55,895 bases of DNA from CADEEN01 sp035716845 (GTDB lineage: Bacteria; Pseudomonadota; Gammaproteobacteria; Burkholderiales; Burkholderiaceae_C). Shown here piece after piece: positions 35,534-43,671 of this stretch (the stretch's first letter is position 1; each line of letters opens with the position of its first letter). The stretch covers positions 1 to 55,895 of the forward strand of contig DASTJE010000191.1 in NCBI GenBank assembly GCA_035716845.1, written 5' to 3'. The notes under the pieces were generated by a model. That model ran no database searches, was not told the DNA's origin, and was given only the letters and a program-made list of their open reading frames with translations. Made by a program: the position numbers and the translations under genes.

Positions 35534-36457
35534 ATGGTCTCCCTGCACGGCGTCTCGTCGGCGCTCATCGCTCGCAACGAGTCCTGGGTGCGCCAGCAGG
35601 CCGCAGCGCTGATGCGCCGGCTGCCGTCGAACGTCCAGAAGGCCGACCTGATCCAGGTCGGCCTGATCGCCGTGGCGCAGGCGGCGGTCACCTTCGCCTG
35701 GGAGGGCGATCCCGAGAGCGACGAGGCGCGCGCGGCCTTCGTGCGCTATGCACAGTTCCGCGTCAAGGGCGCGATGCTCGACGAACTGCGCCAGATGGAC
35801 CAGCTCGGCCGTGCGGACCGGCGCAAGATCAAGGCGGTGCAGATCGCACGCGACCGCTGGCGCATGCGCAATGGCACGGAGCCCGGGCTGGGCGATCTCG
35901 CCGCGGTGTGCGAACTGCCGGTCGACGAAGTTGCGCGGCTCGACCAGGCGGCGGCGATGGTGCAGGCGCAGAGCCTGGACGAACAGGCCGAGCAGGACAG
36001 CGCATCCGCCGGCGAACCGGCCACGCCGCAGGACGAGGTCGAGGCGCGCGTCGACACGGCCCTCGTGCTGCGGCACCTCGAGGGCTTTTTCGCCGGCCTG
36101 CCCGAGCACGAGCGCCGCGTCATCGACAGCTACCTCGGCATCGGCCTGACGCCGGCGGAACTGGCGGACTCGATGCAGTTGAGCGTCTCGCGCGTGCGGC
36201 AGATCTTCCACGAGGTGGTGGACCGCATCGGCCGCCACCTGCGCAGCGGCCAGCGCCGCGCGCTCGACCAGCACGGCGCGCCGCGTGCCGCGCCACTGGA
36301 CGCGCTGGTGGCCGAGCGCGAGGCCGAACTCGCGCGCCACCAGCCCAGCGATGCCTGGGGCGAGCTGATCGAACGCAGCCTCACCGCGCCGAGCGAGCGC
36401 TTCGGCGGCGCGGTGCCGCAGCGACTGCGCGTCACCGCCGACACGCGCTGGGGTTGA
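35534..36457 (+). CDS. Sigma-70 family RNA polymerase sigma factor, FliA-like
   Basis: A 307-residue protein. Region 2 is QKADLIQVGLIAVAQAAVTF...FVRYAQFRVKGAMLDELRQMDQ, very like FliA (sigma-28) but with an acidic insertion (EGDPESDEARAAF). Region 3 (VQIARDRWRMRNGTEPGLGDLAAV) and region 4 (LPEHERRVIDSYLGIGLTPAELADSMQLSVSRVRQIF) follow. It exceeds FliA (about 240 residues) by a linker and a C-terminal tail of about 65 residues. No flagellar gene is near, so control of motility is not implied. The ATG at 35534 is used; a GTG 42 bases upstream is an alternative. Confidence 0.85.
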   Translation: MVSLHGVSSALIARNESWVRQQAAALMRRLPSNVQKADLIQVGLIAVAQAAVTFAWEGDPESDEARAAFVRYAQFRVKGAMLDELRQMDQLGRADRRKIKAVQIARDRWRMRNGTEPGLGDLAAVCELPVDEVARLDQAAAMVQAQSLDEQAEQDSASAGEPATPQDEVEARVDTALVLRHLEGFFAGLPEHERRVIDSYLGIGLTPAELADSMQLSVSRVRQIFHEVVDRIGRHLRSGQRRALDQHGAPRAAPLDALVAEREAELARHQPSDAWGELIERSLTAPSERFGGAVPQRLRVTADTRWG

Positions 36458-36538
36458 GGCCACGACCGTGGTCTTTACCTCGGGCCGGGCTTGAGGCATC
36501 CTCGTCGCCCCGTCGACCCACCTGTACGAGGACCTGCC

Positions 36539-37213
36539 GTGAAGCTCTACTACCACCCCGCCTCCACCACGAGCCGTCCGCTGGTCATGTTCATCGAGGA
36601 GCACGGCCTTCCGGCCGAGCTGCAGGTGGTGGACCTGTTTGCCGGCGAGCACCTGGGCCCGGCCTTCGATGCCGTCAATCCGAGCCACCTGGTGCCGGTG
36701 CTCGAGGACGGCGACTTCCGCCTCACCGAAAGCTCGGCGATCCTGAAGTACCTGGCCGAGAAGGTCGATTCGCCGCTCTACCCGAAGGACCTGCGGGAGC
36801 GGGCGCGGGTCAACGAGGCGATGGACTGGATCAACACGCAGCTCAACCGGGACCTGTGCTACGGCACCGTCTACGCGCAGGTGTTCCCGCACCACAAGCG
36901 CCCCACCGACGACAGCCAGCGTGTCACGGTGGAATGGGGCCGCGACCGTGCGCGTCAGTGGATGCGCGTGCTCGACGAGCGCCTGCTGGGCCAGGACAAG
37001 CCCTTCCTGTGCGGTGCGCGCATGACGATCGCCGACTACTACGGTGCCTCCTTCGTCTACATGGCCGAAGTCATCGGCTCGGACCTCTCGGCCTATCCCA
37101 ACGTCAAGCGCTGGCTCGGCCGCATGAAGGAACTGCCGACCTGGAAGAAGGTCTACGCGGCCATCGACGGATTTGCCCAGCAGCTGCCCAAGGGCCAGCT
37201 GGCCACCGTCTGA
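36539..37213 (+). CDS. Glutathione S-transferase family protein
   Basis: A 224-residue protein with an N-terminal thioredoxin-like domain (KLYYHPASTTSRPLVMFIEEHG; Ser/Thr cluster at the usual catalytic place), the cis-Pro NPSHLVPVLEDGD, the glutathione-binding LTESSAILKYLAEK and an all-helical C-terminal domain. GTG start preceded by GAGGA. The theta-like layout suggests glutathione conjugation or a thiol-dependent dehalogenase; the substrate is unknown. First of GST-VOC-carotenoid oxygenase in one direction with short gaps. Confidence 0.88.
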   Translation: MKLYYHPASTTSRPLVMFIEEHGLPAELQVVDLFAGEHLGPAFDAVNPSHLVPVLEDGDFRLTESSAILKYLAEKVDSPLYPKDLRERARVNEAMDWINTQLNRDLCYGTVYAQVFPHHKRPTDDSQRVTVEWGRDRARQWMRVLDERLLGQDKPFLCGARMTIADYYGASFVYMAEVIGSDLSAYPNVKRWLGRMKELPTWKKVYAAIDGFAQQLPKGQLATV

Positions 37214-37236
37214 CGCGGCCGGCACGGGAGCGATCC

Positions 37237-37728
37237 GTGGGCATCCGCGGCCTGCACCACAACGCCTACCGCTGCCGCGACTCCGAGCAGACGCGGCGCT
37301 TCTACGAGGGCTTCCTTGGCCTGCCGCTGGCCGGCACGCTGGAGATCGGCGAGACCAAGAGCGGGCGGCCCACGCGGACCCTGCACACCTTCTACCGCCT
37401 GGGTGACGGTTCCTTCCTCGCCTTCTTCGAGGCGCCGGACCTGCCCTTCGAGTTCAAGGCGCAGCACGACTTCGACCTGCACATCGCGCTGGAGGTCGAC
37501 CGCGCCACGCTCGACGCCATGTTCGCCAAGGGACAGGCCGCCGGCGTGGAGACGCGCGGCATTTCCGACCACGGCTTCATCGACTCGATCTACTTTCGCG
37601 ATCCCAACGGCTACGTGATCGAGCTGACGTGCAAGCGCGAGGGTCACGACGCGGCGATGGACCCGGCACGCAACGGCGCACGGGCCAAGCTCGATCGCTG
37701 GCAGGCCGGCAAGGCTGCCCGGGGCTGA
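37237..37728 (+). CDS. VOC family protein (glyoxalase/extradiol dioxygenase fold)
   Basis: A 163-residue protein with the betaalphabetabetabeta pattern: GLHHNAYRCRDSEQTRRFYEGFLG, an inner strand DLHIALEV and the terminal SIYFRDPNGYVIELT. Putative metal ligands are the first His and the terminal Glu. GTG start behind a GGGAG site, 23 bases after the GST stop. Enzymatic reaction not determined; a glutathione- or aromatic-linked dioxygenase or isomerase is plausible. Confidence 0.85.
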   Translation: MGIRGLHHNAYRCRDSEQTRRFYEGFLGLPLAGTLEIGETKSGRPTRTLHTFYRLGDGSFLAFFEAPDLPFEFKAQHDFDLHIALEVDRATLDAMFAKGQAAGVETRGISDHGFIDSIYFRDPNGYVIELTCKREGHDAAMDPARNGARAKLDRWQAGKAARG

Positions 37729-37761
37729 TCGACCGCGCACCGGCAACCCGAGGGGCAATTC

Positions 37762-39177
37762 GTGAGCGAGATGGACGTGCCCGGCCGCGCCCGCGGCTTC
37801 CTCTCCGGGGCCCGCGAGATCGACGACGCTGCGGTGGCGGTGCAGGGTGCTGTGCCATCCTGGCTGCGCGGCACGTTGCTGCTCAACGGCCCGGCGCTGT
37901 GGGAGTTGCCGCACGGGCGGCTGCGTCATTGGTTCGACGGCTACGCCATGTGGCATGCCTTGCGCATCGGCGATGGCCACGTGCGCTACCGCAGCCGCTT
38001 CGCGCAGAGCGAGTCCTACCGTCGCAGCGTCGCCGCCGGGCGGCCGGTGTACGGCGAGTTCGGCAGCCCCAACCCGGCCGGTTTCTGGACGCGCCTGCGC
38101 GCGCCGCAGATCACCGACAACCCGTCGGTGGTGATGGCGCCTCATGGCCGGCGCTGGCTCTCCGTGACCGAGACGCCGCACCTGACCTATTTCGACCCGG
38201 TCACGCTGGCCACCGAGGAGCGCGTTGACCTCGTCGGTCGCGGCGCGCAGACGCTGCACCTGATGGCCGCGCACGGTTTCACGCTGGCGGACGGCAGCTA
38301 CCTCAACGTCGGCGCCGAGCTGGGGCCGCGGTGCACGATGAAGCTGTTCCGGCTGGCGCCGGGGGCGCGTGCGCCGGAGGTCATCGCGTGCATTCCGGTG
38401 CCGGCCACCGGCTACCTGCACGCCTTCGCGCTGGCGCCCGGGCACGCCTTGATCTGGGAGACCGCGCTGCGCGCGCGGCCGCTGGCCTTCCGCTTCGGCG
38501 CCAAGTCCTATGCCGACAACTTCAGCTGGCGCCCCGCGAGCGGATCGGCCATCCATGCGGTCCCGCTGGGCGGTGGCGCCGTGAGGTGCTGGCGCATCCC
38601 GCCGATGTACGGCTTCCATGCCACTCAGTCCTGGGCCGACGGCTCCGATCTCGTGCTCGAGATGGTGATCTACGACGACGCGACGATCTTCTTCGATGAA
38701 CTGACGCTGGAGAGGCGGCGCGCCGGCGCGCCCATGCGCAGCGTCGCACGCCACGTGCGCTACCGCCTGCGCCAGGGCCGCGGCGACGCCGAGCCCGAAG
38801 CCATCGGCGACACCCCCATCGAGTTGCAGAGCGTGCATCCGGCGCGGGTCGGTCGCGCACGGGCGCGCGTGTGCTGGGGCGCGAGCAATGGCGAGGACGG
38901 AACCCTCAATGCACGCACGGTCCGCGTCGACCTCGACAGCGGCGCGTCGACGGTCTGGCAGCGCCCGCGGGCGACGCAGCTCGAGCCACTGTTCGTGCCG
39001 CGACCCGGCGGCACGGCCGACGACGATGGCGTGCTGCTTGTCAACACCTTGGCCGATGAGGACGAGACCAGCGTGATTGCCGTGCTCGACGCGCGGCACA
39101 TGGGGTGCCTGGCCGAGTTGCATGCGCCGCAGATCGTGCCCTTCGGTTTCCATTCGGCGTTCGTGCCGGCCGCCTGA
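37762..39177 (+). CDS. Carotenoid oxygenase family protein
   Basis: A 471-residue protein of the RPE65/BCO/CCD family. The four iron-binding His can be placed: H171 (MAAHGF), H220 (GYLHAF), H286 (YGFHATQSW) and H464 (PFGFHSAF). The surrounding pattern is closer to the animal BCO type. The second-shell Glu of the usual NAYE motif is not conserved (QSWAD). The family cleaves carotenoids or stilbenoid-like alkenes with O2. GTG start; it follows the VOC gene by 33 bases. Confidence 0.9.
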   Translation: MSEMDVPGRARGFLSGAREIDDAAVAVQGAVPSWLRGTLLLNGPALWELPHGRLRHWFDGYAMWHALRIGDGHVRYRSRFAQSESYRRSVAAGRPVYGEFGSPNPAGFWTRLRAPQITDNPSVVMAPHGRRWLSVTETPHLTYFDPVTLATEERVDLVGRGAQTLHLMAAHGFTLADGSYLNVGAELGPRCTMKLFRLAPGARAPEVIACIPVPATGYLHAFALAPGHALIWETALRARPLAFRFGAKSYADNFSWRPASGSAIHAVPLGGGAVRCWRIPPMYGFHATQSWADGSDLVLEMVIYDDATIFFDELTLERRRAGAPMRSVARHVRYRLRQGRGDAEPEAIGDTPIELQSVHPARVGRARARVCWGASNGEDGTLNARTVRVDLDSGASTVWQRPRATQLEPLFVPRPGGTADDDGVLLVNTLADEDETSVIAVLDARHMGCLAELHAPQIVPFGFHSAFVPAA

Positions 39178-39330
39178 GGCTGCGTCAGACCGCATGCCGG
39201 ACCGCGCGACGCAGCGCTCGCCGCCGCCCACTGCCCGCGAGCGCGTCGTGACCCAGGTCAGCATGGCCCTGCCTGCCGCGTGGGGATGCGCGGTGCCCAC
39301 AATGCGTGGTGTCGTCCTGGAGCTCCGCCG

Positions 39331-39939
39331 ATGCAACGAATTCGCGCCGTGAAGACCCGCACCGGCTGCGCCCTGGTGCTTGCCGGCGCAGCCGCCTGCA
39401 TCGCGGCACCGCTGCGCGCGGCCACGCCCGTTCCGGCGGCGTCGCCGACCGCGACGGCCTGCCCTGCCGTGCTGCGTCACACGATGACGCGGCTGCAGGA
39501 CAGCGCGCCGCAGCCGCTGTGCCAGTACGCCGGCAAGGTGCTGCTGGTGGTCAACACGGCCAGTCAGTGCGGCTACACGCCGCAGTACAAGGGCCTCGAA
39601 GCCCTGCACACGCGCTACGCCGCGCGGGGTCTCGTGGTGATGGGCTTCCCCAGCAACGACTTCGGGCAGCAGGAGCCGGGGGACGCCAGGAAGATCGGCG
39701 AGACCTGCTTCAATGTCTATGGCGTGCGCTTCCCGATGTTCGACAAGATCAGCGTCGTCGGGGCCGGGACGCACCCGCTGTACGCGCAGCTCGCGCAGGC
39801 CGCCGGCGGACCGCCGCGCTGGAACTTCCACAAGTACCTGGTCGATCGGCAGGGCCGCGTGGTGGCGGGGTTCCCGAGCGCCGTCGAGCCGGAGGATGCG
39901 CGCCTGACCGCTCAGATCGAGGCGCTGCTCGCACGCTGA
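39331..39939 (+). CDS. Glutathione peroxidase family protein, exported
   Basis: A 202-residue thiol peroxidase. Signal peptide-like N-terminus (CALVLAGAAACIAAPLRAA), the catalytic NTASQCGYTPQYKGLE with Cys in place of selenocysteine, FPSNDFGQQEPG, and RWNFHKYLVDRQGRVV containing the Trp of the active site. A periplasmic location is predicted, so the electron donor is more likely thioredoxin-like than glutathione. It is about 150 bases after the carotenoid oxygenase. Confidence 0.9.
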   Translation: MQRIRAVKTRTGCALVLAGAAACIAAPLRAATPVPAASPTATACPAVLRHTMTRLQDSAPQPLCQYAGKVLLVVNTASQCGYTPQYKGLEALHTRYAARGLVVMGFPSNDFGQQEPGDARKIGETCFNVYGVRFPMFDKISVVGAGTHPLYAQLAQAAGGPPRWNFHKYLVDRQGRVVAGFPSAVEPEDARLTAQIEALLAR

Positions 39940-39955
39940 GCGCGCGGGCAGTGCG

Positions 39956-40366
39956 TCAGCGTCCGCCCGGGGCCGAGGCCGGCAACGCGATGCCCAGGTC
40001 GGGCGCGTTCAGCTGCTTGGTGGCCGTCAGCGGCTTCCCGCCGGGGGGCGGCAGCGCACTGAGGAAGCCGCCGTCGGCCTGGGTCGCCGGTGTGGCCGGC
40101 CCCGAGGGCCGGACGGCCGGGCCCGGCGTGCCGCCCGCGGACGTTGGCGCGACCACGGCCATCGCGGCCGAGGCTGCGGGGGCTGCGGCGTACGGCGCCG
40201 AAGCCGCCTTGCTGCGCGCCGGGATGATCGTGATGCCCGGCACGGTGCCCTTGCGGATCGCCGCGCGTGCGTCGTCGAGGGACTGCGCGGCAGCACCCCC
40301 GGCGTGCCCCGCGGCGATGAGCGCGATGTGCAGCAGGAGGTTCGCGGACTTCTTGAGCGTCGTCAT
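39956..40366 (-). CDS. Hypothetical secreted Ala/Pro-rich protein
   Basis: A 136-residue protein: basic start MTTLKKSANLLLHIALIAAG, a likely signal peptide ending near AAAQS, then a low-complexity Ala/Pro/Gly-rich body with PGITIIPARSK and a C-terminal TKQLNAPDLGIALPASAPGG. I do not recognise a family. It is divergent from arfB by 68 bases and convergent with the peroxidase. Composition-driven open frame is a concern, but the signal peptide supports it. Confidence 0.55.
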   Translation of the reverse strand: MTTLKKSANLLLHIALIAAGHAGGAAAQSLDDARAAIRKGTVPGITIIPARSKAASAPYAAAPAASAAMAVVAPTSAGGTPGPAVRPSGPATPATQADGGFLSALPPPGGKPLTATKQLNAPDLGIALPASAPGGR

Positions 40367-40434
40367 GCCCGCATTGTCGCGCCGCGTCGCTGGCGTCGTA
40401 GAGTGATCGACGCCTCGCCCGGCCACGCCGCCCC

Positions 40435-40842
40435 ATGCCCACCATCGCCTACCGCCTGCACGAGGACGACTGCGTCTTCGAGGCCATCCGCGCCCAGGGC
40501 CCGGGCGGCCAGAACGTCAACAAGGTCTCCAGTGCGGTGCAGCTGCGTCTGGACATCCGTTCCGCGCAGCTGCCCGACGCGCTCAAGGAGCGCCTGCTGG
40601 CGCGCGCCGACCGCCGCATCAGCAGCGAGGGCGTGCTCGTCATCAAGGCCCAAGGCTCGCGCAGCCTGGCCGCCAACCGCGCCGACGCGCTGGCGCGCCT
40701 GCGCGAGCTGCTCGAGGCGGCGGCTCACGTGCCGCGGGCGCGCCAGGCCACTCGCCCCACGGCATCGTCGCAACGCAGGCGGGTGGATGCCAAGGTGAAG
40801 CGCGGCCAGGTCAAGATGCTGCGCCGCGCGGTGGCCGCGTAG
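40435..40842 (+). CDS. arfB: Alternative ribosome-rescue peptidyl-tRNA hydrolase ArfB (YaeJ)
   Basis: A 135-residue release-factor homologue that frees ribosomes stalled on mRNAs lacking stop codons. The GGQ motif is in RAQGPGGQNVNKVSSAVQLR (about residues 19-38), and the basic C-terminal tail (RRRVDAKVKRGQVKMLRR) is the element that occupies the empty mRNA channel. There is no codon-recognition domain, so it is not RF1/RF2. Confidence 0.94.
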   Translation: MPTIAYRLHEDDCVFEAIRAQGPGGQNVNKVSSAVQLRLDIRSAQLPDALKERLLARADRRISSEGVLVIKAQGSRSLAANRADALARLRELLEAAAHVPRARQATRPTASSQRRRVDAKVKRGQVKMLRRAVAA

Positions 40843-40908
40843 CGGCGGCTCGACCCGCCGCCCGGCGGGGCTTCGGGTGCGCCCGGCCCACGCTGGCGCC
40901 GGCGTCCC

Positions 40909-40914
40909 TATAGT
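40909..40914 (+). promoter_or_regulatory. Putative msrA -10 hexamer
   Basis: TATAGT about 62 bases before the msrA ATG, within the arfB-msrA gap. No good -35 match was seen. Confidence 0.35.
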
Positions 40915-40975
40915 GGTGCCATGCAAGGATCGCGCTGCACGCGCGACGAACCGTCTTTCACGGGGGATTCGAGTC

Positions 40976-41521
40976 ATGACCACGCTGCACACCATCACCC
41001 TGGCCGGCGGCTGCTTCTGGTGCCTGGAGGCGGTGTACGAGCTGGTGGACGGCGTCACTGCCGTCGAATCGGGCTACAGCAACGGGCATGTGGCGAACCC
41101 CAGCTACGAGCAGGTGTGCAGCGGCGACACCGGCCACGCGGAAGTCGTTCGCGTCACGTTCGACGCCGACCGCATCGCCTTGCGCGAGATTCTCGAGATC
41201 TTCTTCCACATCCACGACCCGACGACGCTCAACCGCCAGGGCAACGATGTGGGCACGCAATACCGTTCGGGCATCTACTTTGCCGATGCCCAGCAGGAGC
41301 GCGTCGCCCTCGAGGTGCGGGCCGAGGCGAACGCGGCGCATGGCGGGCGCGTCGTCACCGAGGTGGCGCCGCTGTCCCACTACAGCCGCGCCGAGGCCTA
41401 CCACCAGCGCTACTTCGCCCGCAACCCGGGGCAGGGCTACTGCGCCTTCGTCGTCGGACCCAAGGTGGAGAAGTTCAAGCGCACCTTCGCGGCGCGGCTC
41501 AGGCCACCGGCAGCGAGCTGA
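40976..41521 (+). CDS. msrA: Peptide-methionine (S)-S-oxide reductase MsrA
   Basis: A 181-residue enzyme repairing S-methionine sulfoxide. Active-site GGCFWCLEAVYELVDGV at residues 11-27, HAEVVRVTFD, HDPTTLNRQGNDVGTQYRS, and the resolving-Cys region NPGQGYCAFVV near the C-terminus. Start at the ATG with family-typical TLAGGCFWC ten residues in. Stands alone; it may be stress-linked with arfB and the peroxidase but no operon is implied. Confidence 0.96.
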   Translation: MTTLHTITLAGGCFWCLEAVYELVDGVTAVESGYSNGHVANPSYEQVCSGDTGHAEVVRVTFDADRIALREILEIFFHIHDPTTLNRQGNDVGTQYRSGIYFADAQQERVALEVRAEANAAHGGRVVTEVAPLSHYSRAEAYHQRYFARNPGQGYCAFVVGPKVEKFKRTFAARLRPPAAS

Positions 41522-41557
41522 CCACCGGGCGCGCGGCGCGCTGCCCTGCCACGGGTG

Positions 41558-42208
41558 TCAGGGCGCCAGCCGCTCGCGCACCCAGGCGCCGCCCTCGAGC
41601 CGGTAGCGCAGCCGGTCGTGCAGGCGGCTCTTGCGTCCCTGCCAGAACTCCCAGATGTCGGGCACCAGGCGGTAACCGCCCCAATGCGGCGGGCGCGGCG
41701 GGTGCAGGCCGTGCTGGGCGGCGGCCTTGGCCGCGTTGGCCACCAGCACCGCGCGCGAGCCGATCACCTGGCTCTGCGGCGACGCCCATGCGCCCAGGCG
41801 GCTGTCGAGCGGGCGGGTCTGGTAGTACGCATCGCTCTCCTCGGCACTCGTCTTCTCGACACGGCCCTCGATGCGCACCACGCGCTCCAGCTCGACCCAG
41901 TGGAACTGCAGTGCGGCCTGCGGATTGGCGGCCAGCTCGCGGCCCTTGCGGCTGCCGTAGTTGGTGTACCAGACGACGCCGCGCGCGTCGTAGCCCTTGA
42001 TCAGCACCACGCGCGTCGAGGGGCGGCCGCCTTCACCCACGGTGGCCAGGGTCATCGCGTTGGGTTCGGGCAACCGGGCCGCGAGCGCTTCGCGCATCCA
42101 CTGGTCGAACTGCTGCAGCGGTTCGTCCCGCGAGGCCGATTCATCGAGCTCGGCGCGCTCATAACTCTTGCGAAGAGCCGAAATATCGTGGCCGGACGGT
42201 GCGTTCAT
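41558..42208 (-). CDS. pdxH: Pyridoxamine 5'-phosphate oxidase
   Basis: A 216-residue FMN enzyme that makes PLP from PNP or PMP. Landmarks: the N-terminal region with SYERAELDESASRDEPLQQF, the FMN-binding stretch PSTRVVLIKGYDARGVVWYTNYGSRKG, ALQFHWVELERVVRIEG, and the C-terminal RLHDRLRYRLEGGAWVRERLAP. Length normal. It is divergent from the nucleotidyltransferase gene; the gap has a TGTACTT/AAGTACA inverted repeat. Confidence 0.96.
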   Translation of the reverse strand: MNAPSGHDISALRKSYERAELDESASRDEPLQQFDQWMREALAARLPEPNAMTLATVGEGGRPSTRVVLIKGYDARGVVWYTNYGSRKGRELAANPQAALQFHWVELERVVRIEGRVEKTSAEESDAYYQTRPLDSRLGAWASPQSQVIGSRAVLVANAAKAAAQHGLHPPRPPHWGGYRLVPDIWEFWQGRKSRLHDRLRYRLEGGAWVRERLAP

Positions 42209-42311
42209 GGTGCAAGCATAAGTGCTTGTACTTCCCTAGTTCTGCCTACGTGGAAGGCCCTAAGTACACGTCCCGGTGACACCGGCGCGGGGCACGGCGA
42301 TTCTTGCCTTC

Positions 42312-42941
42312 GTGTCCGATCTGCCCACCGTCATCGTGCTGGCCGCTGGCGCCGGCAGCCGTTTCACCGGCCCGGGCCACAAGCTCGTGCAGCCGGGCGG
42401 CGGCGACGGCAGCCCCGTGCTCGCGCAGACCTTGCGCCACGCCATCGAGAGCGGCCTGCCGGTCGCGGTGGTCACCACCGCCGAGCTGGCGCCGCTGGCG
42501 GGCCAGCAACTGGCCGCGCGCGACGTGATCGTCGTGCCCGGCGTGGGGCGCGCGCGCGGTGCCGGCGTGGGCGATTCGATCGCGGCCGGCGTGGCGGCTC
42601 GTGCAGACGCCCCGGGCTGGCTGATCCTGCCGGGCGACATGCCCCGCGTGCTGCCTCGGACGCTGCGCGCCGTCGCGCAGGCCTTGCAGGACCACCCGGT
42701 CGTGTACGCCCAGCATCAGGGCCGTCGCGGTCACCCCGTGGGCTTCTCGGCCGAGTTGTATTCGGAGCTGGTGGTGTTGTCCGGCGACGAGGGCGCACGC
42801 CGCCTGGTGGCGCGCTACCCGTCCGAAGGGGTCGAGGTCGACGACCCCGGCGTGCTGCTGGGCATCGACACGGTCGACGACCTGAGCGCCTGGCGTGCCG
42901 CTTCCGGGGCCGAATCCTCGGGCCAGCCGCTGGTACGCTGA
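42312..42941 (+). CDS. Nucleotidyltransferase family protein (MobA/MocA-like)
   Basis: A 209-residue sugar-phosphate-nucleotidyltransferase-like protein. The N-terminal VIVLAAGAGSRFTGPGHKLV matches MobA/CoxI/MocA-type cytidylyl- or guanylyltransferases for molybdenum cofactor; ILPGDMPRV is the metal-binding turn. GTG at 42312 is preferred, because the GTG at 42276 adds residues without family similarity. No molybdoenzyme subunit lies next to it, so the substrate (molybdopterin or otherwise) is open. Confidence 0.8.
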   Translation: MSDLPTVIVLAAGAGSRFTGPGHKLVQPGGGDGSPVLAQTLRHAIESGLPVAVVTTAELAPLAGQQLAARDVIVVPGVGRARGAGVGDSIAAGVAARADAPGWLILPGDMPRVLPRTLRAVAQALQDHPVVYAQHQGRRGHPVGFSAELYSELVVLSGDEGARRLVARYPSEGVEVDDPGVLLGIDTVDDLSAWRAASGAESSGQPLVR

Positions 42942-42956
42942 CCAGCGAACGTGGCC

Positions 42957-43580
42957 TCAGGCCAGGCCGTGGCGCCGCGCCAGCGCCACCAGCCGCTCGA
43001 CCTCGGCATCGCGCACACCCCGTTCGGCGAGGCAGCGTGCGGTGTCCAGCAGGTAGTCGAGCGTGCTGCCGTAGCGGCCGCGCGCGTGGCGGAAGATCTC
43101 GACCAGGTGCATTTCGCTCAGGTGCCCGGTGTGGCTGGGGTGGCGCCGGTCGAGCGTGAAGGCCAGGGCGCGCACCGCGCCGCGCGGCGTGCGGCAGGGC
43201 AGCCAGCGCGGGTCGTACACGCCGTTGGGCATCTCGCGCTGCCACAGGCGCGTGAGTTCCTCGTCCGCCGCGCGGCGCGGCAGCCGGAACACGGCGCCGT
43301 GGCAGGACCCGCCCGGCAACAGGGCGAACACGAGACCGGGCCGTTCGGGCGTACCGCGGTTGATGCGCGAGGCCATGCGCAAGGCGCGATGCCAGCCGAA
43401 CACGCGCGCCGGCCGGTGCTCGACGAAGGCGAACTCGGGGCGCCACAGCAGCGACGCATAGCCGAACACCCACAGGTCGCCACGGCCGCCCCACTCGTGC
43501 CGCGTGCGTTCGAGCAACGGCTGCGGGTCGCGCCAGGGCGAGGGCAGGGCGTCGACGGTCATCACGCGCAATGATGGCAT
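42957..43580 (-). CDS. Gamma-glutamylcyclotransferase, ChaC family
   Basis: A 207-residue protein. The family motif is WVFGYASLLWRPEF (usually YGSLxW), followed by RPARVFGWHRALRM and FALLPGGSCHGAVFRL. ChaC acts on glutathione to give 5-oxoproline and Cys-Gly. The start at 43580 has a GGAGG just upstream, close to the ATG; 43562 is a possible internal start. Divergent from edd. Confidence 0.88.
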   Translation of the reverse strand: MPSLRVMTVDALPSPWRDPQPLLERTRHEWGGRGDLWVFGYASLLWRPEFAFVEHRPARVFGWHRALRMASRINRGTPERPGLVFALLPGGSCHGAVFRLPRRAADEELTRLWQREMPNGVYDPRWLPCRTPRGAVRALAFTLDRRHPSHTGHLSEMHLVEIFRHARGRYGSTLDYLLDTARCLAERGVRDAEVERLVALARRHGLA

Positions 43581-43609
43581 CGCCTCCACCGTCGGCAGGC
43601 GCGGTGGAT

Positions 43610-43638
43610 TTGACGATGTAATCAAATTACTAGAAAAT
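43610..43638 (+). promoter_or_regulatory. edd-eda promoter with HexR-like operator
   Basis: The 15-mer TGTAATCAAATTACT (43617-43631) matches the known HexR consensus TGTAATTAAATTACA at 13 of 15 positions. It lies 40 nt before the edd ATG. A TTGACG -35-like hexamer (43610-43615) and a GAAAAT -10-like hexamer (43633-43638, 17-bp spacing) would flank it, which suits a repressor site. No hexR gene is in the window. Confidence 0.65.
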
Positions 43639-43671
43639 TGGAGTCATGGTTACATCCTCACTCGGACATCG

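Noticed and set aside
37153..39831. An 892-codon minus-strand frame across the VOC and carotenoid oxygenase genes
   Set aside because: Composition and lack of motifs show it is an antisense shadow of the plus-strand genes.
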